Shown here: positions 9,412-16,102 of the stretch, piece by piece
How the letters are laid out: the number at the start of each line of letters is the position of its first letter
How positions within the stretch are numbered: the stretch's first letter is position 1
DNA from: Acidobacteriota bacterium
GTDB taxonomy: Bacteria; Acidobacteriota; Thermoanaerobaculia; Multivoradales; Multivoraceae
DNA length: 64,000 nt
Reading direction: 5' to 3'
Assembly (NCBI GenBank): GCA_029263415.1
Contig: JAJCXN010000055.1
Location: forward strand, 186,001-250,000
Program-made: the position numbers and the translations under genes
The notes under the pieces: model-generated
The model's database searches: none
What the model was told of the DNA's origin: nothing
What the model saw: the letters and a program-made list of their open reading frames with translations, nothing else

Positions 9412-9440
9412 AGCTGCTCCTACCAGGCTAGAGCTGCTCC
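9408..9440. repeat. Short direct repeat after the large-subunit gene
   Basis: The 13-base sequence CTAGAGCTGCTCC, which includes the end of the gene, occurs at 9408-9420 and again at 9428-9440. It is a small local duplication at a gene 3' end, similar in kind to the fabF-tail copy. Confidence 0.6.
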
Positions 9441-9493
9441 CAACAGAATGCGGTCCTCATCGCTTGAGCCGCTTTCGTTCTGTGGTCACAGAA

Positions 9494-9520
9494 AAACGGC
9501 CGGCGAATCGCCGGCCGTTT
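9494..9520. terminator. Strong bidirectional hairpin terminator
   Basis: A perfect 12-base stem, AAACGGCCGGCG at 9494-9505 with its complement at 9509-9520, closed by a three-base loop. Because the stem itself begins with A and ends with T it can act on both strands, ending the iorAB-like transcript and, from the other side, the DUF2911 transcript. Confidence 0.8.
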
Positions 9521-9556
9521 GACTTAGCTTGAGGCGTGGCCCCCTTGGGCTCGCGC

Positions 9557-9650
9557 GCCGCCACTTGGCGACGTCCTCCTGGCGCCGCCACTCGGCGACG
9601 TCCTCCTGGCGCCGCCACTTGGCGACGTCCTCCTGGCGTCGCTACTTGGC
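9557..9650. repeat. 27-base tandem repeat, about 3.5 copies
   Basis: Units at 9557-9583, 9584-9610 and 9611-9637 differ by one base; a partial fourth at 9638-9650 overlaps the end of the DUF2911 gene. On the minus strand the repeat continues that gene's frame after its TAG stop and encodes the nonapeptide RRQEDVAKW repeatedly. It looks like an expansion born from the gene's own 3' end. Confidence 0.85.
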
Positions 9651-10244
9651 GAAGGTGAAGGGCAGCACGCCGATTTGCTTGCCCCAGACCAGGACAAGGT
9701 TGCCGCCGTCGGCACTCATGTCGGAGAAGACGTAGGTCAGCTGGTCGATTGTGTTCTCGCCGGCCACCACCATCATCGGCGCGCGGGCCACGTCGTGGTC
9801 TTCGCTGTAACCGTAGGAACCCCAGGTGATGCCTTCAGCCATCTTGGCGCGATCTGGCTTTTCCATGTGAGCTTGGCTGGAGATGATCGCGGTCCAAGCG
9901 CCTTCTTTGAGGTCGATGAACAGGCTGTATTCGCCCGCCGCAACCTTTGTGTCACCGATCATGAGATCGACTTCGCTGGTGATGCGAGTGGAAGCGTTAG
10001 CGCCTGCGCGCCAAACCGGGGCACCTGCGTTGAGCTTCTTGCCGAAACTCTCGCCGGATCCGAAGATGTCCGCTCGGCCGCGAAGGATTGGGCGTGAATA
10101 GCTGACGTCGATCCACTTGCCATCCACTTGGGTGGCGGCACTGCCCATGGGGCTGGCCGGGCGTTCGTCTTGTGCGATCGAGGCGGTTGCGACGAGGGCG
10201 AGAACCGCGAGCGCGGTTACTGCTACTTGAAGAGTTTTCTTCAT
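9642..10244 (-). CDS. Secreted DUF2911 family protein
   Basis: A 200-residue exported protein. The first 25 residues (MKKTLQVAVTALAVLALVA then ASIAQ) form a clear signal peptide. The remainder is a DUF2911 domain, recognisable from VSYSRPILRGRADIFG, VWRAGANASTRI, AAGEYSLFIDLKEG and a C-terminal LVLVWGKQIGVLPF. The function of this beta-rich family, frequent in Bacteroidota, Gemmatimonadota and Acidobacteriota, is not known. The ATG at 10244 is preferred over one nine codons upstream because a GGAGAA ribosome site precedes it and the signal peptide starts there. Its stop lies inside the last copy of a tandem repeat. Confidence 0.85.
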   Translation of the reverse strand: MKKTLQVAVTALAVLALVATASIAQDERPASPMGSAATQVDGKWIDVSYSRPILRGRADIFGSGESFGKKLNAGAPVWRAGANASTRITSEVDLMIGDTKVAAGEYSLFIDLKEGAWTAIISSQAHMEKPDRAKMAEGITWGSYGYSEDHDVARAPMMVVAGENTIDQLTYVFSDMSADGGNLVLVWGKQIGVLPFTFAK

Positions 10245-10439
10245 CGAGATGGATTCTCCAAAGAGTGCCACGCGCGAGGGGTTAAAGAGCGCCTGTGGCT
10301 TATGTTGAGTGAGTAGAGGTCAGCAATCTGGTCTACTTGAACTGAGCCTACCCGAATCCTATGCGGAGGGTGGCTGGTGACGAACTGCGCACCACGAGAG
10401 TGTACGGCTTGGCCAGCGTTCTGGATTGGGAGCAAGCTG

Positions 10440-11048
10440 CTAGAGATCCTTGATCTTCTGGTACGACGGCAGCGCCTTCAGGCCTTGCCAATAGCGAGTG
10501 GTGTTCTCCTTGAACTCGTCGATTCCCAGAGACTGAGCGAGGTGCAGTCCGTAGCCGACGCAAATGTCGGCGATGGTGAAGCGGTCGCAACAGAGGAACT
10601 CGCGATCTGCGGTGGCACTTTCGACTGCACGCAGCCGCCCCCAGAACCACTTTTTGTAGTCGTCGGCGACCTGCGGTACTCGGCGCTCTTCGGGCTCGAG
10701 CCGGGTGTAGCGGAGGAACAAGGTCTGAGGAAAGGTGAGCGTTGCGTCGCTGTAGTAGAGCCAGTTCAAGTAGGAGCCGTACTCGGGATCGTCGACCGCC
10801 ACACCAAGTGGAGTGGGCCCGTAGCGATCGACCAGGTAGTTGCAGATACCTGATGACTCCGTCATCTTGGTTTCTCCGTCAACGAAGTACGGAATGGTGC
10901 CGAGCGGGTTGAGTTCAAGGAATTCCTTGTGGAACACGCGCGGCGGGAACGGCATGGTTTCGAGCTGATAGTCCAAGGCCATTTCTTCCAGGCACCAGGC
11001 CGCGCGTAGGGAGCGAGCGCCTTTGCAGTGATAGAGGACGGGGGGCAT
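10440..11048 (-). CDS. Glutathione S-transferase family protein
   Basis: A 202-residue cytosolic protein with the two-domain GST layout. The N-terminal thioredoxin-like domain shows YHCKGARSLRAAWCLEEM with the catalytic-region Ser/Cys, then the cis-proline motif NPLGTIPYFVDGE and the glutathione gamma-glutamyl contact TESSGICNYL near residue 65. The C-terminal helical domain contains FTIADICVGYGLHLAQSLG, the N-capping box motif. A GGAG sequence precedes the ATG. It lies 141 bases downstream of the acyl-CoA dehydrogenase gene on the same strand, so joint transcription is possible. Specific substrate unknown. Confidence 0.9.
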   Translation of the reverse strand: MPPVLYHCKGARSLRAAWCLEEMALDYQLETMPFPPRVFHKEFLELNPLGTIPYFVDGETKMTESSGICNYLVDRYGPTPLGVAVDDPEYGSYLNWLYYSDATLTFPQTLFLRYTRLEPEERRVPQVADDYKKWFWGRLRAVESATADREFLCCDRFTIADICVGYGLHLAQSLGIDEFKENTTRYWQGLKALPSYQKIKDL

Positions 11049-11189
11049 GGATGACTCCAGTTGGTGAGTGAGCGAACTCTCTTCCGCGGTCTGCGGCGAC
11101 CCGGTTGGGTGGGGGTGGCCGGTGTTCGGAGACTTGTAGCTGCCATAGCTTCGAGCGCTGGCAACACCAGTCTCCCGAGTGCTTAAGAC

Positions 11190-12437
11190 CTACCAGAGTC
11201 CGTAGCGCTGGACCTCGGCTCGGCCGACCACCATATGGTGCACTTCGTCTGGTCCGTCGGCGAAACGTAGGTGACGCATGTCGGTGTACATGCCAGCGAG
11301 CGGCGTCCACTGTGAGATTCCCGCTGCTCCGTGGATCTGGATGGCCGCGTCGATGATCTCACAGACCTTTTCTGGAACCATCGCCTTGACCGCGCTTACA
11401 TAGACCCGCGCCTCTTGATTGCCGAGAACGTCCATCGCCTTAGCGGCTTGCAGTACCGCAAGTCGCATTGCGTTGATTTCGATCCTGGCTCGGGAGATGA
11501 CCTCGAGGTTTTTGCCCAGTCGGACGAGGGGCTTGCCGAACGCTACTCGTGAGCAGGCCCGCTTGACCATCAGCTCGAGCGCTAGTTCGGCCTTGCCGAT
11601 CGAGCGCATGCAGTGGTGGATACGTCCTGGCCCTAGGCGGACCTGCGAGATTTCAAAGCCGCGACCTTCGCCCAGCAGAATGTTCTCCTTCGGTACTCGC
11701 ACGTTGTCGAACTTGATGTGCATGTGGCCGCGTGGCGCGTGGTCTTGCCCGAATACCTGCATCCCGTCGAGGATCTCGACTCCGGGAGTGTCGGTGGGAA
11801 CTAAGATCTGGGACTGTTGTCGGCTTGCTTGCGCGTCGGGGCTGGTGCGCACCATGGTGATCATGATCTTGCAGCGAGGGTCGCCGGCCCCCGAAATGTA
11901 GAACTTCTCACCGTTGATGACCCAGTCCTCGCCGTCCAAGATGGCGGTGGTACAGACGTTTTTGGCGTCCGACGATGCGACACCAGGTTCGGTCATCGCG
12001 TAGGCAGAGCGAATCTCGCCAGCGAGTAGTGGCTTGAGCCATTGCTCCTTCTGCTCCGGCGTGCCGACGCGCTCTAAGACCTCCATATTGCCGGTGTCGG
12101 GTGCTGAGCAGTTGAGCGTTTCTGAGGCCAGCGGGTACTTGCCAAGTTCTGCTGCGATATAGGCGTAGTCGAGATTGCTGAGGCCTTGCCCGATCTCTGA
12201 ATCGGGCAGGAAGAAATTCCACAACCCCGATGCCTTTGCCTTTGCCTTCGCGCCTTCCAGCAATTCGAGTTGTCGTGGGTGCCAGGACCAGCGGTCCTCT
12301 TTCTGCGCGTGCAGATCGGTGAATTCTTCGGTGATCGGCTCGACGTTGTCTTTGATGTGGCGCATGACCGCATCCATAAGCGGTTGGGCTTGCTCAGACA
12401 TGGCCAAGTTGAACAGTTCGGTGTTGACGGTGGTCAT
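11190..12437 (-). CDS. Acyl-CoA dehydrogenase family protein
   Basis: FAD-dependent enzyme of 415 residues that introduces a double bond into acyl-CoA thioesters. Seen: YAMTEPGVASSDAKN (FAD-binding, with the usual AxTEPxxGSD pattern), YISGAGDPRCKIMI, the RLGPGRIHHCMRSIGKAELALELM helix and a C-terminal QIHGAAGISQWTPLAGMYTDMR segment. Length and the N-terminal AQPLMDAVMRHIKDNVEPITEEF resemble the ACAD11/FadE-like group acting on longer or unusual chains. The frame is open to 12938, but that extension runs antisense through the his-trp leader; the ATG at 12437 has a GGAGAA ribosome site and starts the conserved part. Confidence 0.92.
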   Translation of the reverse strand: MTTVNTELFNLAMSEQAQPLMDAVMRHIKDNVEPITEEFTDLHAQKEDRWSWHPRQLELLEGAKAKAKASGLWNFFLPDSEIGQGLSNLDYAYIAAELGKYPLASETLNCSAPDTGNMEVLERVGTPEQKEQWLKPLLAGEIRSAYAMTEPGVASSDAKNVCTTAILDGEDWVINGEKFYISGAGDPRCKIMITMVRTSPDAQASRQQSQILVPTDTPGVEILDGMQVFGQDHAPRGHMHIKFDNVRVPKENILLGEGRGFEISQVRLGPGRIHHCMRSIGKAELALELMVKRACSRVAFGKPLVRLGKNLEVISRARIEINAMRLAVLQAAKAMDVLGNQEARVYVSAVKAMVPEKVCEIIDAAIQIHGAAGISQWTPLAGMYTDMRHLRFADGPDEVHHMVVGRAEVQRYGLW

Positions 12438-12561
12438 GAGTTCTCCAGGTTGAAGAGAGGAAGGCTTGGTGAGAGCGAAGGAGTGGATCGGAGATTGTAG
12501 TACTTTGCCTCGGAAGAGCAGCCGCCACGGTGTTACAAGAACGCGAAACCACGGGTTGTTC

Positions 12562-12590
12562 TTGACACGACTCAAACCCGCTGTTTTAAT
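12562..12590 (+). promoter_or_regulatory. Predicted promoter of the aro-his-trp supraoperon
   Basis: TTGACA at 12562-12567 is a perfect -35 consensus, followed after exactly 17 bases by TTTAAT at 12585-12590, a good -10. Transcription would begin near 12597, giving a leader RNA of about 205 bases up to the terminator at 12801. No other comparable promoter is visible between here and aroDE. Confidence 0.75.
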
Positions 12591-12638
12591 CCAGGGCTCG
12601 TAGCGACGGCAACTACTCTGTTGTCGCTGCAGAAAAAC

Positions 12639-12710
12639 ATGCTTGTACTCAACACCATCGTCGCGCCCACCAACAGCCAGCTGCACTGGCACCACTGGAC
12701 CCACAACTAG
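12639..12710 (+). CDS. His/Trp-rich attenuator leader peptide
   Basis: A 23-codon frame (ATG at 12639, TAG at 12708) encoding a peptide that ends QLHWHHWTHN. In the last nine sense codons there are four His codons (12684, 12690, 12693, 12702) and two Trp codons (12687, 12696). It sits between a consensus promoter and a rho-independent terminator ahead of an operon that makes exactly these two amino acids. Known parallels are the his leader (runs of His) and the trp leader (tandem Trp) of enterobacteria, and multi-specific leaders such as thr and ilv; a mixed His/Trp one is not known to me. No strong Shine-Dalgarno is seen before the ATG (only an A-rich GCAGAAAAAC), which is the main weakness. 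Confidence 0.82.
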   Translation: MLVLNTIVAPTNSQLHWHHWTHN

Positions 12711-12723
12711 GTCGGGCGCCGCT

Positions 12724-12757
12724 GCGCTCCCGGCCATCCATTGGCCGGTTGGAGCGC
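12724..12757 (+). promoter_or_regulatory. Pre-terminator hairpin of the his-trp leader
   Basis: GCGCTC (12724-12729) pairs with GAGCGC (12752-12757) and the adjacent CCGGCCA (12730-12736) with TGGCCGG (12742-12748) around a five-base loop, leaving three bulged bases. Its right arm, 12751-12758 (GGAGCGCT), can instead pair with AGCCTCC at 12770-12776, the left arm of the terminator, with one bulged C. Its left arm can instead pair with GGGCGC at 12714-12719. These exclusive pairings are what an attenuator needs. Confidence 0.65.
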
Positions 12758-12768
12758 TGACAAGTGAC

Positions 12769-12801
12769 AAGCCTCCTTTCCGGTCGGTAAGGAGGCTTTT
12801 T
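12769..12801 (+). terminator. Rho-independent attenuator terminator
   Basis: Perfect ten-base stem, AAGCCTCCTT at 12769-12778 with AAGGAGGCTT at 12789-12798, a ten-base loop, and a T-run at 12797-12801. It lies after the leader peptide and about 70 bases before aroDE. The gene on its other side is transcribed away from it, so it cannot be the end of an upstream gene; its position only makes sense as a conditional terminator in the supraoperon leader. Confidence 0.85.
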
Positions 12802-12870
12802 CGTGTCTGACAACTCTTTTGGTCGTTGCCACTTGCGACAGCTCCCCGATCGACGGGGTTTGAGGTAGGG

Positions 12871-14448
12871 GTGACCGTGGTTGCCGATTGCCAGATGCGC
12901 CCGCTGATTGTGGCGTCGCTCACCTCCATGAGCGACATCGATCGGCTCTCTCCTGCTCACTTGGATCAGGTGGATTGGCTCGAGGTGCGTGCAGATTTGA
13001 TCGGAGAGGTCGACCTTGGCGTCTTGCGTTCGCGGTTTGGCGGCAAGCTGCTCTATACCTTGCGTAGCCGGGAAGAGGGTGGCCAGTCGATGCTAACTGC
13101 CGCCGAACGACACGCAGCGATCGAAGCAGCGAGTGCGCTGTATGACTTCGTTGATCTCGAGCTGATCGCCGATCAGGCCAGCAATGCAATCTCGGTGGTC
13201 CCAGAGTCACAACGGGTGGTGTCTTGGCACGGTCAGTTCGGACAGCCGCCGTCGCTCGACGAGCTCAGGCGATTGTTGGATCAACAGCGGGCTGTGGGTG
13301 CGGCATTCAAGAAGCTGGTCACGGCTGCCGAGACCCCCGAGCAGGCGTTACCGAGCTTGCAACTCCAGGTGGAAGAGGGGGAGAGCGGCGATCTAGTGAG
13401 CTTTGCCATGGGTGAGAGCGCGTCATGGAGTCGAGTGATCGCTGCTGCTCGCGGATGCGCTCTCGTCTACGCTGCGTGCGCAAACACCAAGGCGGCGGCA
13501 GGGCAGTTCTCGGTCGCGCAACTGGTTGGTGACTATCATCTCGGAGCCAAACAAGCCGTAGCCAAACAACGGCCTCGTACCATGCCCACCAAACTCTGCG
13601 GCGTGCTGGGCTCAACGGTGGCACACAGCCTCTCTCCGCGTCTTCACAACGGTGCCTACCGCGATCGCGACCTCGATGCCTTGTTCGTACCCATCGCTAC
13701 CGCTGATGCTGCCTGCACACTCGAGATGTTGTCGAGTGCCGCCTTTGCGGAACTTGGTTTCCAAATTGGCGGCGTAGCGGTGACTACGCCGTACAAGGAC
13801 ACCGCACTTGCGATCGGCGAACCGACAACCTGCGCGACCACCATCGGTGCCGCCAATACACTCATTCCTCAGACCCGACAGCACCCATCCGGTTGGTTGG
13901 CGGACTCCACCGACCCCGAGGGTGTCGTGGGACCGCTTCGATATCGCGCTGTCCCGATCGCGGGAGTCGCTGCCGCAGTCGTCGGCGCGGGCGGTGCGGG
14001 CCGCGCGGCTGCCCATGGCTTGCACGAAGCGGGCGCGAGAGTCACCTTAGTCAACCGCACGGTAGCAAGCGGAACCGAGGCGGCCCACCGTCTGGGTGTT
14101 GATTTCCAGGCGCTCTGTGACTTCGATCCAGCAGCGTTCCGAATCGTGGTCAATGCGACTGCCTTGGGGCACTCAGCGGATGACCCAACTCCGTTCGATG
14201 TGGACCTACTCCGCGCTGATGCGACTTTGGTCGACATGGTCTACCTAGGCGGCGCGGTTGAGGATTCGGCGACCAGAAACACCCAGCTCGTGAAGCAGGC
14301 CAAGGCTCTTGGGCTCACTGTCGTCGACGGCCGCGAGGTCTTGTTGTTCCAAGGCCAAAAGCAGTTCATGCTGATGAATGACAGTGAACTCGACCTCGAA
14401 CGTGCGGCCACTCGGCTGGGCGTCGAGCTTGATGGCGGAGTACCGTAG
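12871..14448 (+). CDS. aroDE: Bifunctional 3-dehydroquinate dehydratase (type I)/shikimate dehydrogenase
   Basis: Fusion of two consecutive shikimate-pathway enzymes, 525 residues. Residues 1 to about 225 are type I dehydroquinase: LEVRAD (substrate-binding Glu/Arg), SWHGQF (catalytic His), and FKKLVTAAET with the Schiff-base Lys. Residues about 238-525 are shikimate dehydrogenase: STVAHSLSPRLHN, TTPYKDTAL with the catalytic Lys, STDPEG with the paired Asp, the NADP loop VVGAGGAGRAA and DMVYLG. The GTG at 12871 is chosen for the GAGG at 12862-12865; GTG 12877 or ATG 12895 are possible. It heads the supraoperon and overlaps hisZ by one base, supplying shikimate towards chorismate for Trp. Bacterial AroDE fusions are rare (chlamydiae, some others) but typical of plants. 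Confidence 0.93.
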   Translation: MTVVADCQMRPLIVASLTSMSDIDRLSPAHLDQVDWLEVRADLIGEVDLGVLRSRFGGKLLYTLRSREEGGQSMLTAAERHAAIEAASALYDFVDLELIADQASNAISVVPESQRVVSWHGQFGQPPSLDELRRLLDQQRAVGAAFKKLVTAAETPEQALPSLQLQVEEGESGDLVSFAMGESASWSRVIAAARGCALVYAACANTKAAAGQFSVAQLVGDYHLGAKQAVAKQRPRTMPTKLCGVLGSTVAHSLSPRLHNGAYRDRDLDALFVPIATADAACTLEMLSSAAFAELGFQIGGVAVTTPYKDTALAIGEPTTCATTIGAANTLIPQTRQHPSGWLADSTDPEGVVGPLRYRAVPIAGVAAAVVGAGGAGRAAAHGLHEAGARVTLVNRTVASGTEAAHRLGVDFQALCDFDPAAFRIVVNATALGHSADDPTPFDVDLLRADATLVDMVYLGGAVEDSATRNTQLVKQAKALGLTVVDGREVLLFQGQKQFMLMNDSELDLERAATRLGVELDGGVP

Positions 14449-15428
14449 TGCGTATCCAATCGGGCCTTCCGGTCGGCGTCAATGCAGCCTTCTTCGACGA
14501 AGCGCGGCGCATTCGCGCGCTCGAAGCTTTGCTCTCGACGCGACTCATCGAGGGGGGCTTTCACGAGGTGCTGCTGCCGATCCTCGACTACTACCAGCCC
14601 TATGAGAACCTACTCACTTCGGGTGCGACTGAGTCAGGTGCGGCCGAACAGCTCTATCGCTTCATTGATCGTGATGGACAACTACTGGCTTTGCGTCACG
14701 ACTTCACGCCAATGCTGGCGCGCTTAGTCGCGCCGCGCATCAGTCAGTGGCAACTGCCGGTCCGGCTGTTCTATCGCGGCGATGTGGTGCGCTTTCAGGA
14801 ACCACGTCCGGGTCGACTGCGCGAATCGGCGCAACTCGGAGCGGAGATTCTGGACGCACCGGAAGCGAGCAATGAGCAAGAGGTGCTCGAACTGTTTGTC
14901 GATCTGCTGCAACGTAGCACGAGGTCTGGAACCGGCGGCTTGCAGATTGTCCTTGGCCTCGCCAACGCGCTCGAACCGCTGATTGCAGCAGCTCCTGACG
15001 CGGCAGCAGCGGCGCAAGCTGTTGTCCGTCGTGATCGCACCGCGGCGGCCGCAGTGAGTCGCGCGCTCCTTGAGGTCGTTCGCGACGGAGCCCCAAGCGA
15101 CTTCGCGGCGCTAGGGCATCGAGCTGGCGAACTCGAGGGATTGTTCGAAATCAAGGAGCGTCTGCTGCAGTCGGTCAGTGGGGATGACGTGCAGGTGTCA
15201 GTCGATCTCGCTGAGTTCGAAGCCTCGTCCGGGACCATCCAGGGCAGCGAGCATCTCTACTACCAAGGCCTCGTGTTTCGCGCCTACCGCCGTGGGTCCG
15301 CCCAGCCAGTGGGCAACGGCGGTCGCTACGACGGGCTGTTCAAGGCGTTAGGTGCTGAAGTGAGTGCGGCTGGATTCTCCATTGGTCTCGATCAGTTGCT
15401 GGCTGCACAGGATACGGGGGGCATCTAG
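14448..15428 (+). CDS. hisZ: ATP phosphoribosyltransferase regulatory subunit HisZ
   Basis: A HisRS-like protein without tRNA-charging function that forms a hetero-octamer with short-form HisG and transmits feedback by histidine. In 326 residues it shows the class II synthetase-type motifs VLLPILDYYQPYE, LALRHDFTPMLARLVA, LFYRGDVVRFQEPRPGRLRESAQLGAEIL and C-terminal PVGNGGRYDGLFKALG, but lacks the anticodon-binding domain of true HisRS. GTG start overlaps the aroDE stop by one base. Directly followed by hisG, its partner. Confidence 0.94.
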   Translation: MRIQSGLPVGVNAAFFDEARRIRALEALLSTRLIEGGFHEVLLPILDYYQPYENLLTSGATESGAAEQLYRFIDRDGQLLALRHDFTPMLARLVAPRISQWQLPVRLFYRGDVVRFQEPRPGRLRESAQLGAEILDAPEASNEQEVLELFVDLLQRSTRSGTGGLQIVLGLANALEPLIAAAPDAAAAAQAVVRRDRTAAAAVSRALLEVVRDGAPSDFAALGHRAGELEGLFEIKERLLQSVSGDDVQVSVDLAEFEASSGTIQGSEHLYYQGLVFRAYRRGSAQPVGNGGRYDGLFKALGAEVSAAGFSIGLDQLLAAQDTGGI

Positions 15429-15429
15429 G

Positions 15430-16098
15430 ATGCTCCGACTAGCTTTGCCCAAGAGCCGGAACCAGGAGAGCGCGCTCGAAGCGCTGGGCGCGGCGGGTGT
15501 TGACGTGTCGACTTTCTCGAACCGTCGGCTGCGCCAGTGCCTGAGTATTGAACCCTTGTCGGTGTCTGCGCCCGGAGATGCGGGTCCAGAGATTCGCGAG
15601 GTCGAGATCGTTTCGCTCAAGGATTGGGATCTGCCGCTCTACGTCGAGTACGGTATCGCCGACTGCGGCTTCGTCGGTACTGATGTGCTGGAAGAGCGCG
15701 GTGCAGATCTGCTGACGCCATTGCGTCTGCGTGCAGGTCGTTGTCGTATGTCACTGATCTCGAACACAGTCCTCCCTCCGAGCGACGGTGCTCAGATTCG
15801 CGTTTGCAGCAAGTACCCTGAGTGGACGCGGCGATTGCTTGCGCAGAAGCCCTGGGGAGCGGAGGTGTTCCAATTGTGGGGTTCGGTTGAACTCGGTCCG
15901 CTGCTTGAGCTTGCAGAACTGGCGGTCGACATCGTGCAAACCGGATCGACGATCAAGGAACACGATCTCCATGAGTTGGAGGTGCTGGCCGAGATCGCAC
16001 CGACGTTGGTGATCAACCGTGCCGCTTTTCAACGGCAGCGCGTTGCGCTCAACGAATTGATGGCGCGCATCGAGCGCGCCGGGTTGGTGGGGGCCTAG
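15430..16098 (+). CDS. hisG: ATP phosphoribosyltransferase catalytic subunit HisG (short form)
   Basis: First committed step of histidine synthesis, joining ATP and PRPP. At 222 residues it lacks the C-terminal regulatory domain and so is the short form that needs HisZ, encoded just upstream. Motifs: LRLALPKSR at the start, YGIADCGFVGTDVLEE, the PRPP-binding ELAVDIVQTGSTIKEHDL and EIAPTLVINRAAFQ. One base separates it from hisZ; the frame stays open to 15364 inside hisZ but the conserved sequence starts at the ATG 15430. Confidence 0.95.
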   Translation: MLRLALPKSRNQESALEALGAAGVDVSTFSNRRLRQCLSIEPLSVSAPGDAGPEIREVEIVSLKDWDLPLYVEYGIADCGFVGTDVLEERGADLLTPLRLRAGRCRMSLISNTVLPPSDGAQIRVCSKYPEWTRRLLAQKPWGAEVFQLWGSVELGPLLELAELAVDIVQTGSTIKEHDLHELEVLAEIAPTLVINRAAFQRQRVALNELMARIERAGLVGA

Positions 16099-16102
16099 AT
16101 CG

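Noticed and set aside
9557-9650. CRISPR array or coding gene on the plus strand
   Set aside because: Units are adjacent with no spacers, and the plus translation is a simple repeat without a domain.
12769-12801. Ordinary terminator of an upstream gene
   Set aside because: The only upstream neighbour is transcribed in the opposite direction, so nothing on the plus strand needs ending here except the leader RNA.
12438-12938. N-terminal extension of the acyl-CoA dehydrogenase by up to 167 residues
   Set aside because: The extra part shows no family similarity, runs antisense through the leader and the aroDE start, and a good start with GGAGAA exists at 12437.
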